This document shows, one piece after another, positions 9,726 through 18,433 of a stretch of 64,000 bases of DNA. Positions within the stretch are counted from its first letter, which is position 1. Each line of letters starts with the position of its first letter. The notes beneath the pieces are model-generated. The model saw only the letters and a program-made list of their open reading frames with translations. It did no database searches and was not told where the DNA came from. Location: assembly GCF_005871185.1 (NCBI RefSeq), contig NZ_SWKN01000007.1, forward strand, positions 310,001 to 374,000, read 5' to 3'. The stretch comes from Limnobacter alexandrii (GTDB lineage: Bacteria; Pseudomonadota; Gammaproteobacteria; Burkholderiales; Burkholderiaceae_B). The translations under genes and the position numbers were made by a program.

Positions 9726-9740
9726 TGTGACAACCCTTAC

Positions 9741-9896
9741 TTAACAATTGCCTTTCTTGGCTTGACCGGGAGGGCAATGACCACCGCCGTGGCCACCGTG
9801 ACCACCTGGATCAACTACCACTGAGCCCGCTGGGGTGTACACTGCACAACTACTCAAGGCGAACATCAAGGCCATCATGGAAAACAATGTTTTCAT
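9741..9896 (-). CDS. Small Gly/His-rich lipoprotein, 51 residues
   Basis: A short gene with a clear AGGAAG ribosome binding site eight bases before ATG. The peptide has a hydrophobic signal (MKTLFSMMALMFALSSC) ending in a lipobox with Cys17, so the mature product would be a lipid-anchored 35-residue peptide. The rest has a GGHGGHGGGH run (31-40) and ends CPPGQAKKGNC, with two cysteines that could form a disulfide and several histidines that could bind metal. I do not know a function. Short lipoproteins with similar tails occur in related bacteria, as far as I recall. Confidence 0.75.
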   Translation of the reverse strand: MKTLFSMMALMFALSSCAVYTPAGSVVVDPGGHGGHGGGHCPPGQAKKGNC

Positions 9897-10055
9897 GTTT
9901 CATACTTCCTGAATTAAAGAAATCAATCGAATTTTGATATTCCGTATAACGGGTACAACCCACTTAAGTTGACTGCCTCTCGCTAGTATGCGTTAACCAC
10001 ACGGGGAAGTGCGAAACCAGCACGACATTCTTGCACCAGAGAATCAGGACAACAC

Positions 10056-12068
10056 TTGAAAAAAACACCAATTACCCAACAGCTTGATCAGCGAAAGCCT
10101 TTTCGAATGCTGGCATGGGCTTTACTTGCCTCGCTTGTTTTGGCTGTGGGCATATTTGAACTGATGGGATGGCCTTTTTTGGCCAAACCAGCCGAACAAT
10201 GGTTAAGCAGAACACTTGAAAGAAACATTGAACTGACACAACAGGATGAAAACAACCCTGAATTTAAACTCAGGCTGATTGGTGGTGTAAGGCTGAAGAT
10301 GGGGAATTTCGAAGTGGCCTCTCCCACCTGGAGCGAATCACCTTTCATGATTCGTGCAGAAAATGTATCCCTCGGCCTGCGTTATCGGGACCTCATCAAG
10401 TGGATCAACGCGCCTGAATCTGCAATCCGAATCAAGTCGCTCTCGGCCCAATCGCTGGATGGCCATTTCGAGCGCCTGAAAGACGGGCGCGCTTCCTGGC
10501 AGTTTGCCAAAAACGAACCAGACTCAACACCCGCCCTCGCCCCTGAGTTTGGTTTGCTGGCAATCGAGCAAGGCCTCGTGAAATATCGAGATGAACTTCT
10601 TGATCTTGATCTGAATGCGACCGTGAATTTGCAGGAAGGCGATGTTCAAGCCGATGCCCTGACAGCAACGGCGCGGGGTTTGTATCAAGGCAAGAAGCTG
10701 GACATCAAACTGAAATCAACAGGCGTGTTGCCTTGGGTGGCCAAACAAGCAGCGCCTATACCCGTTGAATTGAATGTGTCTTTGGGTAGGGCCCGATTGC
10801 ACTTCAAGGGAAAAGCTGCTGACGCCTTGGGCATGCAGCAGCTTTCTGGGCAATTTGCCGTGAGCGGCTCTTCATTGGCTGCCGCAGGCGAGGCACTTGG
10901 AGTGACGTTGCCAAACACGCCGGCCTTTCGCACAGAAGGCAGCCTGGTTCGCGATGCCAGCAATTGGCAGGTCAACATAAACAACGCAATGATTGGCAAC
11001 AGCCGCCTGAATGGAAATTTTGTGTATGACGGCGGGAAGAAACAACCATTGCTGACCGGGGAACTGAAAGGACCTTCTCTGGTGCTGGCTGACTTGGGGC
11101 CAACTGTGGGCGCACCGGCTGAAAAACAAGTTGCAACAGCCTCGGCCAAAGGCAGAGTGCTGCCGGACAAACCGTTCGACCTGCCTTCCCTGAGAGCAAT
11201 GGATGCCGATGTAAAAATTGACATCGACAACCTGGATTTGGGCAGCGAAATATTGAAGCCACTTCGACCCTTGCGGGCACATCTGGCAGTGACTGAGGGC
11301 GTGCTGACTATTTCAAACATTGAAGCAAAAACTGCGAAGGGCCAGCTTGCAGGCGTTGTGCAATTGGATGGTCGAGAAGACCTTGCTGTGTGGGATGTGG
11401 ACCTGAATTGGGCCAATGTACAGCTTGAACAATGGTTGAACATGCCCAGAGCGGGCAATGAACCACCCTATGTGACTGGCACCATGAACGGTGCAGCCAA
11501 ACTGAAGGGACAAGGCCGCTCGACGGCTGAAATACTGGGGAGCCTGGCCGGCAACGTGCGAACACAAGTGCGCAACGGCACCATGTCGCATTTGATTGTT
11601 GAAGCGGCTGGCCTGGATGCTGCCGAAGCGCTTGGGGTCTGGTTTCGGGGCGATGACGTGTTGCAAATGACCTGTGCGTTTGCCGACCTGGATGCAAACA
11701 ATGGCGTACTGCAGCCCAAGGTATTTGTGATTGACACACAAGACTCGGCAATGTGGGTGAATGGCAGCATTTCAATGAAAACAGAAGCCTTGAATTTGAG
11801 GGTGGTTGTAACACCCAAAGACTTTAGCCCGGTTAGCTTGCGCACGCCCTTGCTGATTACTGGCACCATGGGCTCGCCCGATGTGTCTCTTGAAAAAGGT
11901 CCGTTGGCTGGGAAAGTAGCGGGTGCCGTGTTGCTTTCGCTATTGAACCCATTTGCTGCCTTGATCCCGTTTGTGGACACTGGCACCCCGGATACGCTTG
12001 AAAATTCCAACAAAACAGGCTGCTACGATTTGGCAGCACGCAGCAAAGCACAGCGAGAAAAAAATTGA
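10056..12068 (+). CDS. AsmA family protein
   Basis: 670 residues, apparent TTG start with AGGA nine bases upstream. One N-terminal membrane segment (about 17-38, MLAWALLASLVLAVGIFEL) is followed by a long, mainly beta-strand periplasmic part. The segments IRIKSLSAQSLDGHFERLKDG, NWQVNINNAMIGNSRLNG, and the C-terminal GSLAGNVRTQVRNGTMSHLIVEAAGLD and MKTEALNLRVVVTPKDFSPVS are characteristic of AsmA/YhjG-like proteins. The family belongs to the AsmA/TamB superfamily of bridge-like proteins linked to phospholipid transport and outer-membrane homeostasis. Its stop overlaps the start of rlmF by four bases. Confidence 0.85.
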   Translation: MKKTPITQQLDQRKPFRMLAWALLASLVLAVGIFELMGWPFLAKPAEQWLSRTLERNIELTQQDENNPEFKLRLIGGVRLKMGNFEVASPTWSESPFMIRAENVSLGLRYRDLIKWINAPESAIRIKSLSAQSLDGHFERLKDGRASWQFAKNEPDSTPALAPEFGLLAIEQGLVKYRDELLDLDLNATVNLQEGDVQADALTATARGLYQGKKLDIKLKSTGVLPWVAKQAAPIPVELNVSLGRARLHFKGKAADALGMQQLSGQFAVSGSSLAAAGEALGVTLPNTPAFRTEGSLVRDASNWQVNINNAMIGNSRLNGNFVYDGGKKQPLLTGELKGPSLVLADLGPTVGAPAEKQVATASAKGRVLPDKPFDLPSLRAMDADVKIDIDNLDLGSEILKPLRPLRAHLAVTEGVLTISNIEAKTAKGQLAGVVQLDGREDLAVWDVDLNWANVQLEQWLNMPRAGNEPPYVTGTMNGAAKLKGQGRSTAEILGSLAGNVRTQVRNGTMSHLIVEAAGLDAAEALGVWFRGDDVLQMTCAFADLDANNGVLQPKVFVIDTQDSAMWVNGSISMKTEALNLRVVVTPKDFSPVSLRTPLLITGTMGSPDVSLEKGPLAGKVAGAVLLSLLNPFAALIPFVDTGTPDTLENSNKTGCYDLAARSKAQREKN

Positions 12069-12973
12069 CCAAGACACTTCACCCTAGAAACGCACATGGG
12101 GACGGCTATGATTTCGAGGCTTTGGTGTTGACCTACCCTGCCCTGAAAAAATATGTCAAGCCCAACAATCATGGTCGAGACTCCATTGATTTCGCCTTGC
12201 CTGCTGCCGTGAAGGCTTTGAATTGCGCGCTGCTGAAACACCATTACGGAATAGCTGGGTGGAACGTGCCGGAAGGGTATTTGTGCCCGCCCATTCCAGG
12301 CCGGGTGGATTACATTCACTACGCGGCGGATTTGCTTTCGAGCTGTGGAATCAAGGCAAGCGATTCAAGGCAGGTGAAGATGCTGGATATTGGCACCGGC
12401 GCCAATGGAATTTATTCATTGCTGGCAGCCAAGGTATATGGCTGGCACTGCACAGGCAGCGAGATTGATACTGTGAGTTTAAAGAACCTTGCTTCGGTGC
12501 TGGACAACAATGAAGAACTGAAACGTTTGATTGATTTGCGCCTGCAACGCGACAAGCGGAAAATATTTGAGGGCGTGATCAAGCCAGGGGAACGATTCGA
12601 CCTGAGCGTGTGCAACCCGCCGTTTCACGCTTCGCAAAAAGAGGCCATGAAGAGCAATCAACGAAAGGTAAACAGTTTGGCCTTCAACCGTGGGGAAAAA
12701 CCAGGTGCGAAAGCGCCCGCAGGTTTGAACTTTGGTGGACAAAAAAACGAATTGTGGTGCGAAGGCGGGGAAATTGGTTTTCTGCAAACCATGATCAATG
12801 AGAGTGCGCAATTTGGCAAACAGTGCAGGTGGTTTACCACGCTGGTGTCAAAGGCAGACAATGTGCCTCAAGCGAAATGGCACATGCGCAACGTGGGTGC
12901 GCGAGATATTCTTGAAGTTGAAATGGAACAAGGCAACAAGACCACGCGCATTGTAGCGTGGTCTTTTGCATAG
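12065..12973 (+). CDS. rlmF: 23S rRNA (adenine(1618)-N(6))-methyltransferase
   Basis: 302 residues, TTG start overlapping the upstream stop (TTGA). The opening LHPRNAHGDGYDF is the RlmF/YbiN signature. The SAM-binding LDIGTGANGIY is at 107-117 and the catalytic NPPF motif (NPPFHAS) at 184-190. RlmF methylates N6 of adenine 1618 in 23S rRNA. Length matches E. coli RlmF (about 308). Coupled to the AsmA gene by overlap, though the two functions have no evident link. Confidence 0.93.
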   Translation: MTKTLHPRNAHGDGYDFEALVLTYPALKKYVKPNNHGRDSIDFALPAAVKALNCALLKHHYGIAGWNVPEGYLCPPIPGRVDYIHYAADLLSSCGIKASDSRQVKMLDIGTGANGIYSLLAAKVYGWHCTGSEIDTVSLKNLASVLDNNEELKRLIDLRLQRDKRKIFEGVIKPGERFDLSVCNPPFHASQKEAMKSNQRKVNSLAFNRGEKPGAKAPAGLNFGGQKNELWCEGGEIGFLQTMINESAQFGKQCRWFTTLVSKADNVPQAKWHMRNVGARDILEVEMEQGNKTTRIVAWSFA

Positions 12974-12976
12974 CTG

Positions 12977-13198
12977 TTAGCGGCGTCGACCACCCACCAG
13001 CAGCAGGAAGGCCCCGGCAACAATTGCACCCACGCCAGCCCACATCGGCACATTGACCTCTTTTTCCTGATCCACTGTAATTTCCAGTGAACCGATTTTT
13101 GCTGCGGTGGATTCTTCGGTGTAGCTAAAGCCGCCGTAGGCCAAGCCCAAAGTGCCTGCAACAATCAATAGAATTCCAATCAGTTTCGTGGCTTGCAT
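12977..13198 (-). CDS. Small two-helix membrane protein, function unknown
   Basis: 73 residues. Two hydrophobic helices (about 5-24 and 51-69) enclose a polar loop containing EESTAAKIGSLEITVDQEKEVNVP; the C-terminus is GGRRR. This layout (KLIGILLIVAGTLGLAYGGFSYT ... VPMWAGVGAIVAGAFLLLVGG) is common among uncharacterised proteobacterial membrane proteins. It starts with ATG and is convergent with rlmF (three-base gap). Confidence 0.75.
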   Translation of the reverse strand: MQATKLIGILLIVAGTLGLAYGGFSYTEESTAAKIGSLEITVDQEKEVNVPMWAGVGAIVAGAFLLLVGGRRR

Positions 13199-13266
13199 TT
13201 TTTGTTTTCCTGTGAGGTTTAGGTATTCAGTGTGTTAACGGCAGTCAAGGCCAAACGACATACACC

Positions 13267-13749
13267 CTAAAAATCTTGTGAGTGAGGTAATGAATTTGCT
13301 TTGGCCCTCAATGCAAGATGTACCTTGCAAGCGCACCAGCCAAATACAATGTTCAGTGCAATGTATGACACCACCATACCGCCAATTAATAAGGGCAACC
13401 AAAGAAGCAGTGGAAAGATTAACTGATCCGAATATACATCGCTTACATCCCTGCTTTCAATCAACAGCGGCACGATGACAAACACCACGAGAAGATACCA
13501 ACCTGTAGACACCAGCATACAAGCAAGGCTTAGTCTGCGCTTTTCTTGAATAGAAGGTACTCGATCATTTTCTTTGACAAACTTGCTGACCACACCCATT
13601 GATGCCGATATCAGCATAATCATCTCGAGCGAAAAACCGAACTTAACGTCGCTCAAGAGTAGGACTAACGCAACGCAAAGAGTAGCGAAAAAGTAATAGG
13701 TGGCGAACAGACAGACATATCTTAAGACTCGGGGCTGCGCTAAATTCAT
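13267..13749 (-). CDS. ABZJ_00895-like membrane protein
   Basis: 160 residues with four hydrophobic segments (about 8-32, 38-55, 75-97 and 110-137). The arrangement VLRYVCLFATYYFF ... SASMGVVSKFVKENDRVPS.QEKRRLSLACMLVS resembles the uncharacterised ABZJ_00895 family, which I recall by its FVK...R.P...EKRRL loop. No function is known. Not part of an obvious operon; AT-rich relative to its neighbours. Confidence 0.6.
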   Translation of the reverse strand: MNLAQPRVLRYVCLFATYYFFATLCVALVLLLSDVKFGFSLEMIMLISASMGVVSKFVKENDRVPSIQEKRRLSLACMLVSTGWYLLVVFVIVPLLIESRDVSDVYSDQLIFPLLLWLPLLIGGMVVSYIALNIVFGWCACKVHLALRAKANSLPHSQDF

Positions 13750-13826
13750 AAACAGATTGCTCTAAACGTAGAAATATCGAGCAGTGAGTCTCAGACAAAT
13801 AAAACCTCTTGGCAAATGAGTTAAAT

Positions 13827-13849
13827 GATCACCCTCATTGCGGGTGATC
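13827..13849. terminator. Hairpin after the Pmp3-like gene
   Basis: Perfect 8-bp inverted repeat GATCACCC / GGGTGATC with a 7-base loop, 15 bases past the stop of the small gene at 13864. No clear T run follows, so terminator activity is uncertain. Confidence 0.4.
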
Positions 13850-13863
13850 CGATTCAAAAAAAC

Positions 13864-14022
13864 CTACCGTTTAGCAATGATGTACACAGCGTGAACGATG
13901 CCTGGAATGTAGCCCAGCAAGGTCAGAATGATGTTGATCCAGAAATGCTTGCCCAGCCCTTCTTGCAAAAATACACCCAATGGTGGCAACAAAATTGCGA
14001 TAAGAATTCGGATGAGATCCAT
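13864..14022 (-). CDS. YqaE/Pmp3 family membrane protein, 52 residues
   Basis: MDLIRILIAILLPPLGVFLQ continues into EGLGKHFWINIILTLLGYIP and GIVHAVYIIAKR. This is the complete Pmp3/YqaE (UPF0057) pattern: two membrane helices, PPLGV in the first and the LGYIPGIVHAxYI signature in the second. Family members are stress-induced plasma-membrane proteolipids (yeast Pmp3 affects membrane potential; E. coli YqaE is stress-related). An AGGAG ribosome binding site lies five bases upstream of the ATG. Confidence 0.88.
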   Translation of the reverse strand: MDLIRILIAILLPPLGVFLQEGLGKHFWINIILTLLGYIPGIVHAVYIIAKR

Positions 14023-14120
14023 TTAAACTCCTGAAAAAATAAAAAGTTAAGTAAGTACTACTCAGGCTAAGCGATGCTTCAAAGAGTAACGCAAAATTAA
14101 ATCAATCGTGGACATGGCAT

Positions 14121-14528
14121 TTATTCTTTTATTTTTCCCCTCAACGCCTTGACCTGCCCACGAATGCTTTTGCCTTCCAGTCTGCGACGTTTCGAACCCA
14201 AAGTTGGGCGAGTTTCGCGACGAACCTTGACTGGCTTGGCCACCTCGGCGATTAGTTCGTTTAGACGTGCAAGCGCTTCCACCCGGTTTTGTTCCTGGCT
14301 ACGTGTGGTTTGAGCCTTGATGACGATTACACCTTCCTTGGTCAAACGCTGGTCTTGGAGGGCGAGTAATTTTTCCTGGATGTATTCAGGCAAGGACGAT
14401 GAACGAATGTCAAAACGCAAATGAATGGCACTGGACACCTTGTTGACGTTCTGGCCGCCTGTGCCCTGGGCGCGAATGGCGGTAAATTCGACATCAGATT
14501 CGGTGAGCATGGGAGGTTTGTAGGTCAT
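14121..14528 (-). CDS. arfB: Alternative ribosome-rescue factor ArfB (YaeJ), peptidyl-tRNA hydrolase
   Basis: 135 residues. The GGQ motif (GTGGQNVNK, 22-30) is the catalytic loop shared with release factors, and the lysine/arginine-rich C-terminal tail (KVRRETRPTLGSKRRRLEGKS) is the part that enters the empty mRNA channel of stalled ribosomes. The short length without codon-recognition domains separates it from RF1/RF2. ArfB hydrolyses peptidyl-tRNA on non-stop ribosomes. An alternative ATG at 14510 is possible. It follows prpR by four bases but is functionally unrelated. Confidence 0.92.
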   Translation of the reverse strand: MTYKPPMLTESDVEFTAIRAQGTGGQNVNKVSSAIHLRFDIRSSSLPEYIQEKLLALQDQRLTKEGVIVIKAQTTRSQEQNRVEALARLNELIAEVAKPVKVRRETRPTLGSKRRRLEGKSIRGQVKALRGKIKE

Positions 14529-14532
14529 TGCG

Positions 14533-16128
14533 CTACACCCCTTTACCCAAGCGCCACACGGTTGACCTGCTGATGCCCAATCCCTCAGCCACTTTATTCA
14601 CCTCACCGTTGGCCATATCCATGGCTTTGCGAACAATTGCGGCACGGTCACCTTTGGAACCCCTGCTGTAAGCCAAGGCGAGTTCGTTCATGGTATTCCC
14701 GCTTGGGCTTGCCTTTTGTTCCGACTGTGAGGCTGGCAGGTTCTGTTCAGCTGATTCAATCAAATCCGGAAACCAGCGGTGCCAGGATGAAAGATCATTT
14801 TCCTGCAACATCAATACCGCCGCCCTGCGGCACACATTTTTTAGCTGGCGAATATTACCGGGCCATGGCAGGGACTGAAGAACCGGCAAAGCCAGTTGAA
14901 GAAACGCATCAAACCGTGATTTGCTGACACGCACAGGTGTTGTGCGCAAAAAGTAACCTGCCAATTCACCGATGTCTTCGATACGCTCCCGCAATGGCGG
15001 AATCTGAATCAGCATTTCATTCAAACGGAAATACAAGTCTTCACGAAAGCGCCCTGCTTCAACCGCGCGCTGTAAGTTCACATTGCTGGCAGCAAGCAAA
15101 CGAAAATCAACTTTGCGAGATGAGGCGGACCCGATGCGACGAACGGTGTTGTCCTCCAGAATTCTTAACAGCCGGGTTTGAAAGGCCAAGGGCATGTCAC
15201 CAATTTCATCAAGAAACACGGTGCCGCCTTGCGCGCTTTCAAACATGCCGGCACGCCCACCTTTCACGGCCCCGGAAAACGCGCCCTCTTCATAACCAAA
15301 CAACTCGCTTTCCAGCAGGCTTTCCGTGAGCGATGCGCAGTTTATGGCTACGAATGGTTTGCCTGCCCGGGGGCTGGCCGTATGAATGGATTGGGCGACC
15401 AATTCTTTGCCCACACCGGTTTCGCCTTGAATAAGCACAGAGAAATCAATGCTGCCGCACAAGCGAATGGTGTTGCGCAGTTTTTCGACAGCAAGGCTAT
15501 TGCCGATGAGGTCTTGCTCGGTGTGATAAGTGTAGGCCTGACTGTTTCGGCGCACTCCGCCCGAGGCTTTGGCACCGGCAAGCCGAATGGCCTCCTCAAA
15601 GGCCTTCACCACACCCTGGCGGGAATAAATCAAAATGGCGTCCAATCCCATTTCCTGCGCAATCTCGGTCACCAGGCCCGACCCCACCACCACCTTGACA
15701 CCCAACTGTGCCAACTCTCGTACTGCGCGGCGTGCATCTTCAGGTGTGCGGTAAGTGCGGGTATTCAAGGGCACATCAAAGGCGCGCGCGAACTGCACCA
15801 GCTCATCAAATGAATGTTCGTAACTGACCAAGCCCACCGCTGATGACGCTTTTCTGGCGGAGGCCAAGGCTTGCATCACATCAAAACCATCGGTGCGAAT
15901 AATGACGAGCGGTGCTTCAAGCTGGTTTTGCAAGAATGCGCCATTCGACCCGGCTGCAACAAATACATCTGCCGTGTCGGTGTAATAGCGGTTGCGGGCA
16001 TAAGCCAATGCGTCCTCATAGGCCTTGGGCACAAGCTCGATATTGGCTGAAGCAGCATAGTCTCGGGCAATTTCCCGCAGGGTACCCGCCAGCGCACTGA
16101 TGCTGAACACGACAATTCTTGGTTTCAT
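14533..16128 (-). CDS. prpR: Sigma-54-dependent propionate catabolism activator PrpR
   Basis: 531 residues. An N-terminal PrpR_N sensor domain (about 5-185) is followed by an AAA+ domain with Walker A GETGVGKE (235-242), a sigma-54 contact loop GAFSGA (282-287; the usual form is GAFTGA) and Walker B FLDEIGD (305-311), and by a Fis-type helix-turn-helix at about 495-531 (GEVNKVAEGLGISRSTVWRL). PrpR activates the prp operon in response to 2-methylcitrate in studied bacteria. It is divergent from prpB, whose promoter has a sigma-54 element and upstream TGAAAC/GTTTCA repeats. The Thr-to-Ser change in the contact loop is conservative. Confidence 0.95.
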   Translation of the reverse strand: MKPRIVVFSISALAGTLREIARDYAASANIELVPKAYEDALAYARNRYYTDTADVFVAAGSNGAFLQNQLEAPLVIIRTDGFDVMQALASARKASSAVGLVSYEHSFDELVQFARAFDVPLNTRTYRTPEDARRAVRELAQLGVKVVVGSGLVTEIAQEMGLDAILIYSRQGVVKAFEEAIRLAGAKASGGVRRNSQAYTYHTEQDLIGNSLAVEKLRNTIRLCGSIDFSVLIQGETGVGKELVAQSIHTASPRAGKPFVAINCASLTESLLESELFGYEEGAFSGAVKGGRAGMFESAQGGTVFLDEIGDMPLAFQTRLLRILEDNTVRRIGSASSRKVDFRLLAASNVNLQRAVEAGRFREDLYFRLNEMLIQIPPLRERIEDIGELAGYFLRTTPVRVSKSRFDAFLQLALPVLQSLPWPGNIRQLKNVCRRAAVLMLQENDLSSWHRWFPDLIESAEQNLPASQSEQKASPSGNTMNELALAYSRGSKGDRAAIVRKAMDMANGEVNKVAEGLGISRSTVWRLGKGV

Positions 16129-16192
16129 TTAAAACATACCCAATCAATTTTGAAACATAAAGAGGTTTCATTTTAAACAAAAAGGTTTCAAA
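16122..16192. promoter_or_regulatory. prpR-prpB: Probable PrpR upstream activating sites
   Basis: The hexamer GTTTCA occurs at 16122-16127, 16165-16170 and 16185-16190, and its complement TGAAAC at 16151-16156. The pair at 16151/16165 forms one inverted repeat, and TTTGAAAC (16149-16156) pairs with GTTTCAAA (16185-16192). The two rightmost GTTTCA copies are 20 bases apart, two helical turns. They lie 85-155 bases upstream of the sigma-54 promoter, a normal activator distance. The first copy overlaps the prpR start codon, which would allow autoregulation. Confidence 0.6.
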
Positions 16193-16276
16193 TGAACAGG
16201 ATTATTTTCTATAAAATACTTTATATAATTCTTTCAAATTATTGTTTTATCGCATTTATTTTAATAACTCCCGGAA

Positions 16277-16293
16277 CTGGCACGAACCCTGCA
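16277..16293 (+). promoter_or_regulatory. Sigma-54 promoter of the prp operon
   Basis: CTGGCACGAACCCTGCA fits the -24/-12 consensus, with GG and GC separated by exactly ten bases. Transcription should start near 16304, about 20 bases before the prpB start codon. The presence of PrpR, a sigma-54 activator, next door supports the assignment. Confidence 0.85.
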
Positions 16294-16323
16294 CTACACA
16301 AGAAATACAACAAGGAGAACACC

Positions 16324-17205
16324 ATGACCCAAAATTCTGCAGGCGCCCGTTTTCGCCAGGCTGTAAAAGAAGAACAACCCTTGCAAGTGATCGGTGCCAT
16401 CAACGCCAACCACGCCCTGCTGGCCAAGCGCGCTGGGTTTAAGGCCATTTACTTGAGCGGTGGCGGCGTGGCCGCTGGTTCACTGGGCCTGCCCGACTTG
16501 GGCATTTCAGGCCTGGACGATGTACTGACAGACGTACGCCGCATCACTGATGTATGCGACACCCCCCTACTGGTTGACGTTGACACAGGTTTTGGATCAT
16601 CAGCCTTCAACATTGCCCGCACCACCAAGGCCATGATGAAAGCTGGTGCAGCAGCCATGCACATTGAAGACCAAGTGGGCGCCAAGCGCTGTGGCCACCG
16701 CCCAGGCAAAGCGATTGTGACGCAGGCTGAAATGGTCGATCGCATCAAAGCTGCCGTAGATGCGCGCGGCTCAGACGACTTCGTAATCATGGCCCGCACA
16801 GATGCATTGGCAGTAGAGGGTTTGCAATCAGCGATTGACCGTGCCTGCGCTTGCGTAGAAGCCGGTGCCGACATGATCTTCCCTGAAGCCATGACTGAAC
16901 TAAGCATGTACCAACAGTTTGTTGATGCGGTGAAAGTGCCTGTGCTGGCCAACATCACTGAGTTTGGCTCTACTCCGCTGTTCACAACCGAAGAACTGAA
17001 AGGTGTGGGTGTGGGCCTGGTGTTGTACCCATTGAGTGCTTTCCGCGCGATGAACAAAGCCGCACAGAATGTGTATGAGGCTGTACGCCGCGACGGTACC
17101 CAAAAGAATGTGTTGGACACCATGCAAACTCGCATGGAGCTGTATGACAGCATTGGCTACCATGATTTTGAACAGAAACTGGACGCCTTGTTTCAGCAGA
17201 AATAA
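16324..17205 (+). CDS. prpB: 2-methylisocitrate lyase
   Basis: 293 residues. Splits 2-methylisocitrate into pyruvate and succinate, the last step of the methylcitrate cycle. KRCGHR at 121-126 carries the catalytic cysteine (Cys123); [10 protein letters not shown] (82-91) and HIEDQ (113-117) supply metal ligands. The frame is open upstream to 16192, but that part crosses the sigma-54 promoter; ATG 16324 has AAGGAG seven bases before it. First gene of prpB-prpC-acnD-prpF. Confidence 0.96.
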   Translation: MTQNSAGARFRQAVKEEQPLQVIGAINANHALLAKRAGFKAIYLSGGGVAAGSLGLPDLGISGLDDVLTDVRRITDVCDTPLLVDVDTGFGSSAFNIARTTKAMMKAGAAAMHIEDQVGAKRCGHRPGKAIVTQAEMVDRIKAAVDARGSDDFVIMARTDALAVEGLQSAIDRACACVEAGADMIFPEAMTELSMYQQFVDAVKVPVLANITEFGSTPLFTTEELKGVGVGLVLYPLSAFRAMNKAAQNVYEAVRRDGTQKNVLDTMQTRMELYDSIGYHDFEQKLDALFQQK

Positions 17206-17264
17206 CTTGAAGAAAACACAATAAACAATTGTTATAAATAATTTATTTTAGACAGGAGACAGCA

Positions 17265-18425
17265 ATGTCTGAGCAACAAACAACAACCCCCGGCTTCAAG
17301 CCCAAAAAATCTGTAGCCCTTTCAGGTACCGCCGCTGGCAACACTGCCCTGTGTACAGTGGGCCGTACCGGCAACGATTTGGCTTACCGTGGTTACGATA
17401 TTCTGGATTTGGCAACCACCACCGAATTTGAAGAAATTGCTTACTTGCTGGTGCATGGCAAACTGCCAACCGTGGCCGAGCTGGCTGGCTACAAACTGAA
17501 ACTGAAAGCCTTGCGTGGTATTCCTGCAGGCGTGAAGCAGGCTTTGGAAGCCCTACCCCCTTCAGCACACCCCATGGACGTGATGCGCACGGGTGTTTCC
17601 GTGCTGGGCTGCCTGCAACCCGAGAAAGACGACCACAACCACCCCGGCGCGCGTGACATTGCCGACAAGCTGATGGCATCACTGGGTTCCATGCTGCTGT
17701 ACTGGTACCACTACAGCCACAACGGCAAGCGCATTGAAGTAGAAACCGACGATGATTCTATCGGCGGCCACTTCCTGCACCTGCTGCATGGTGAAAAGCC
17801 ACGCGACAGCTGGGTTAGCGCCATGCACACCTCGCTGATTTTGTACGCAGAGCACGAATTCAACGCCTCTACGTTCACCAGCCGCGTGGTGGCAGGTACA
17901 GGATCGGACATGTATTCCGCGATTTGTGGCGGCATCGGCGCACTGCGTGGCCCCAAACACGGTGGCGCCAACGAGGTGGCCTTCGAAATTCAGAAGCGTT
18001 ACGACAACCCTGATGAAGCCGAGGCTGACATTCGCGCCCGTGTTGAACGCAAAGAAGTGGTGATCGGTTTTGGACACCCTGTTTACACGGTCAGCGACCC
18101 CCGCAACGTGGTGATCAAGAAAGTGGCCGAGGATTTGTCCAAAGAACAGAACAATATGAAGATGTACAACATCGCTGAGCGCCTAGAAAGCGTGATGTGG
18201 GAAATCAAGAAGATGTTCCCGAACCTGGATTGGTTCAGCGCTGTGAGCTACCACATGATGGGTGTGCCCACTGCCATGTTCACACCCCTGTTCGTGATTG
18301 CCCGCACTTCCGGCTGGAGCGCTCACGTGATTGAGCAGCGCATTGACGGCAAGATTATTCGCCCAAGCGCCAACTACACCGGCCCTGAAGACCAGAAATT
18401 TGTACCCATCAAGGACCGCAAGTAA
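17265..18425 (+). CDS. prpC: 2-methylcitrate synthase
   Basis: 386 residues, shorter than GltA as expected for PrpC. Condenses propionyl-CoA with oxaloacetate to 2-methylcitrate. Family motifs: GPKHGGANE (His232), [14 protein letters not shown] (His271) and NLDWFSA (Asp322). A good AGGAGA ribosome binding site precedes the ATG. The 59-base AT-rich gap after prpB has no terminator, consistent with co-transcription. Confidence 0.96.
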   Translation: MSEQQTTTPGFKPKKSVALSGTAAGNTALCTVGRTGNDLAYRGYDILDLATTTEFEEIAYLLVHGKLPTVAELAGYKLKLKALRGIPAGVKQALEALPPSAHPMDVMRTGVSVLGCLQPEKDDHNHPGARDIADKLMASLGSMLLYWYHYSHNGKRIEVETDDDSIGGHFLHLLHGEKPRDSWVSAMHTSLILYAEHEFNASTFTSRVVAGTGSDMYSAICGGIGALRGPKHGGANEVAFEIQKRYDNPDEAEADIRARVERKEVVIGFGHPVYTVSDPRNVVIKKVAEDLSKEQNNMKMYNIAERLESVMWEIKKMFPNLDWFSAVSYHMMGVPTAMFTPLFVIARTSGWSAHVIEQRIDGKIIRPSANYTGPEDQKFVPIKDRK

Positions 18426-18433
18426 CAAGGGCA

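Noticed and set aside
16192-16323. N-terminal extension of prpB by 44 codons
   Set aside because: It crosses the sigma-54 promoter and activator sites; ATG 16324 has a proper ribosome binding site.
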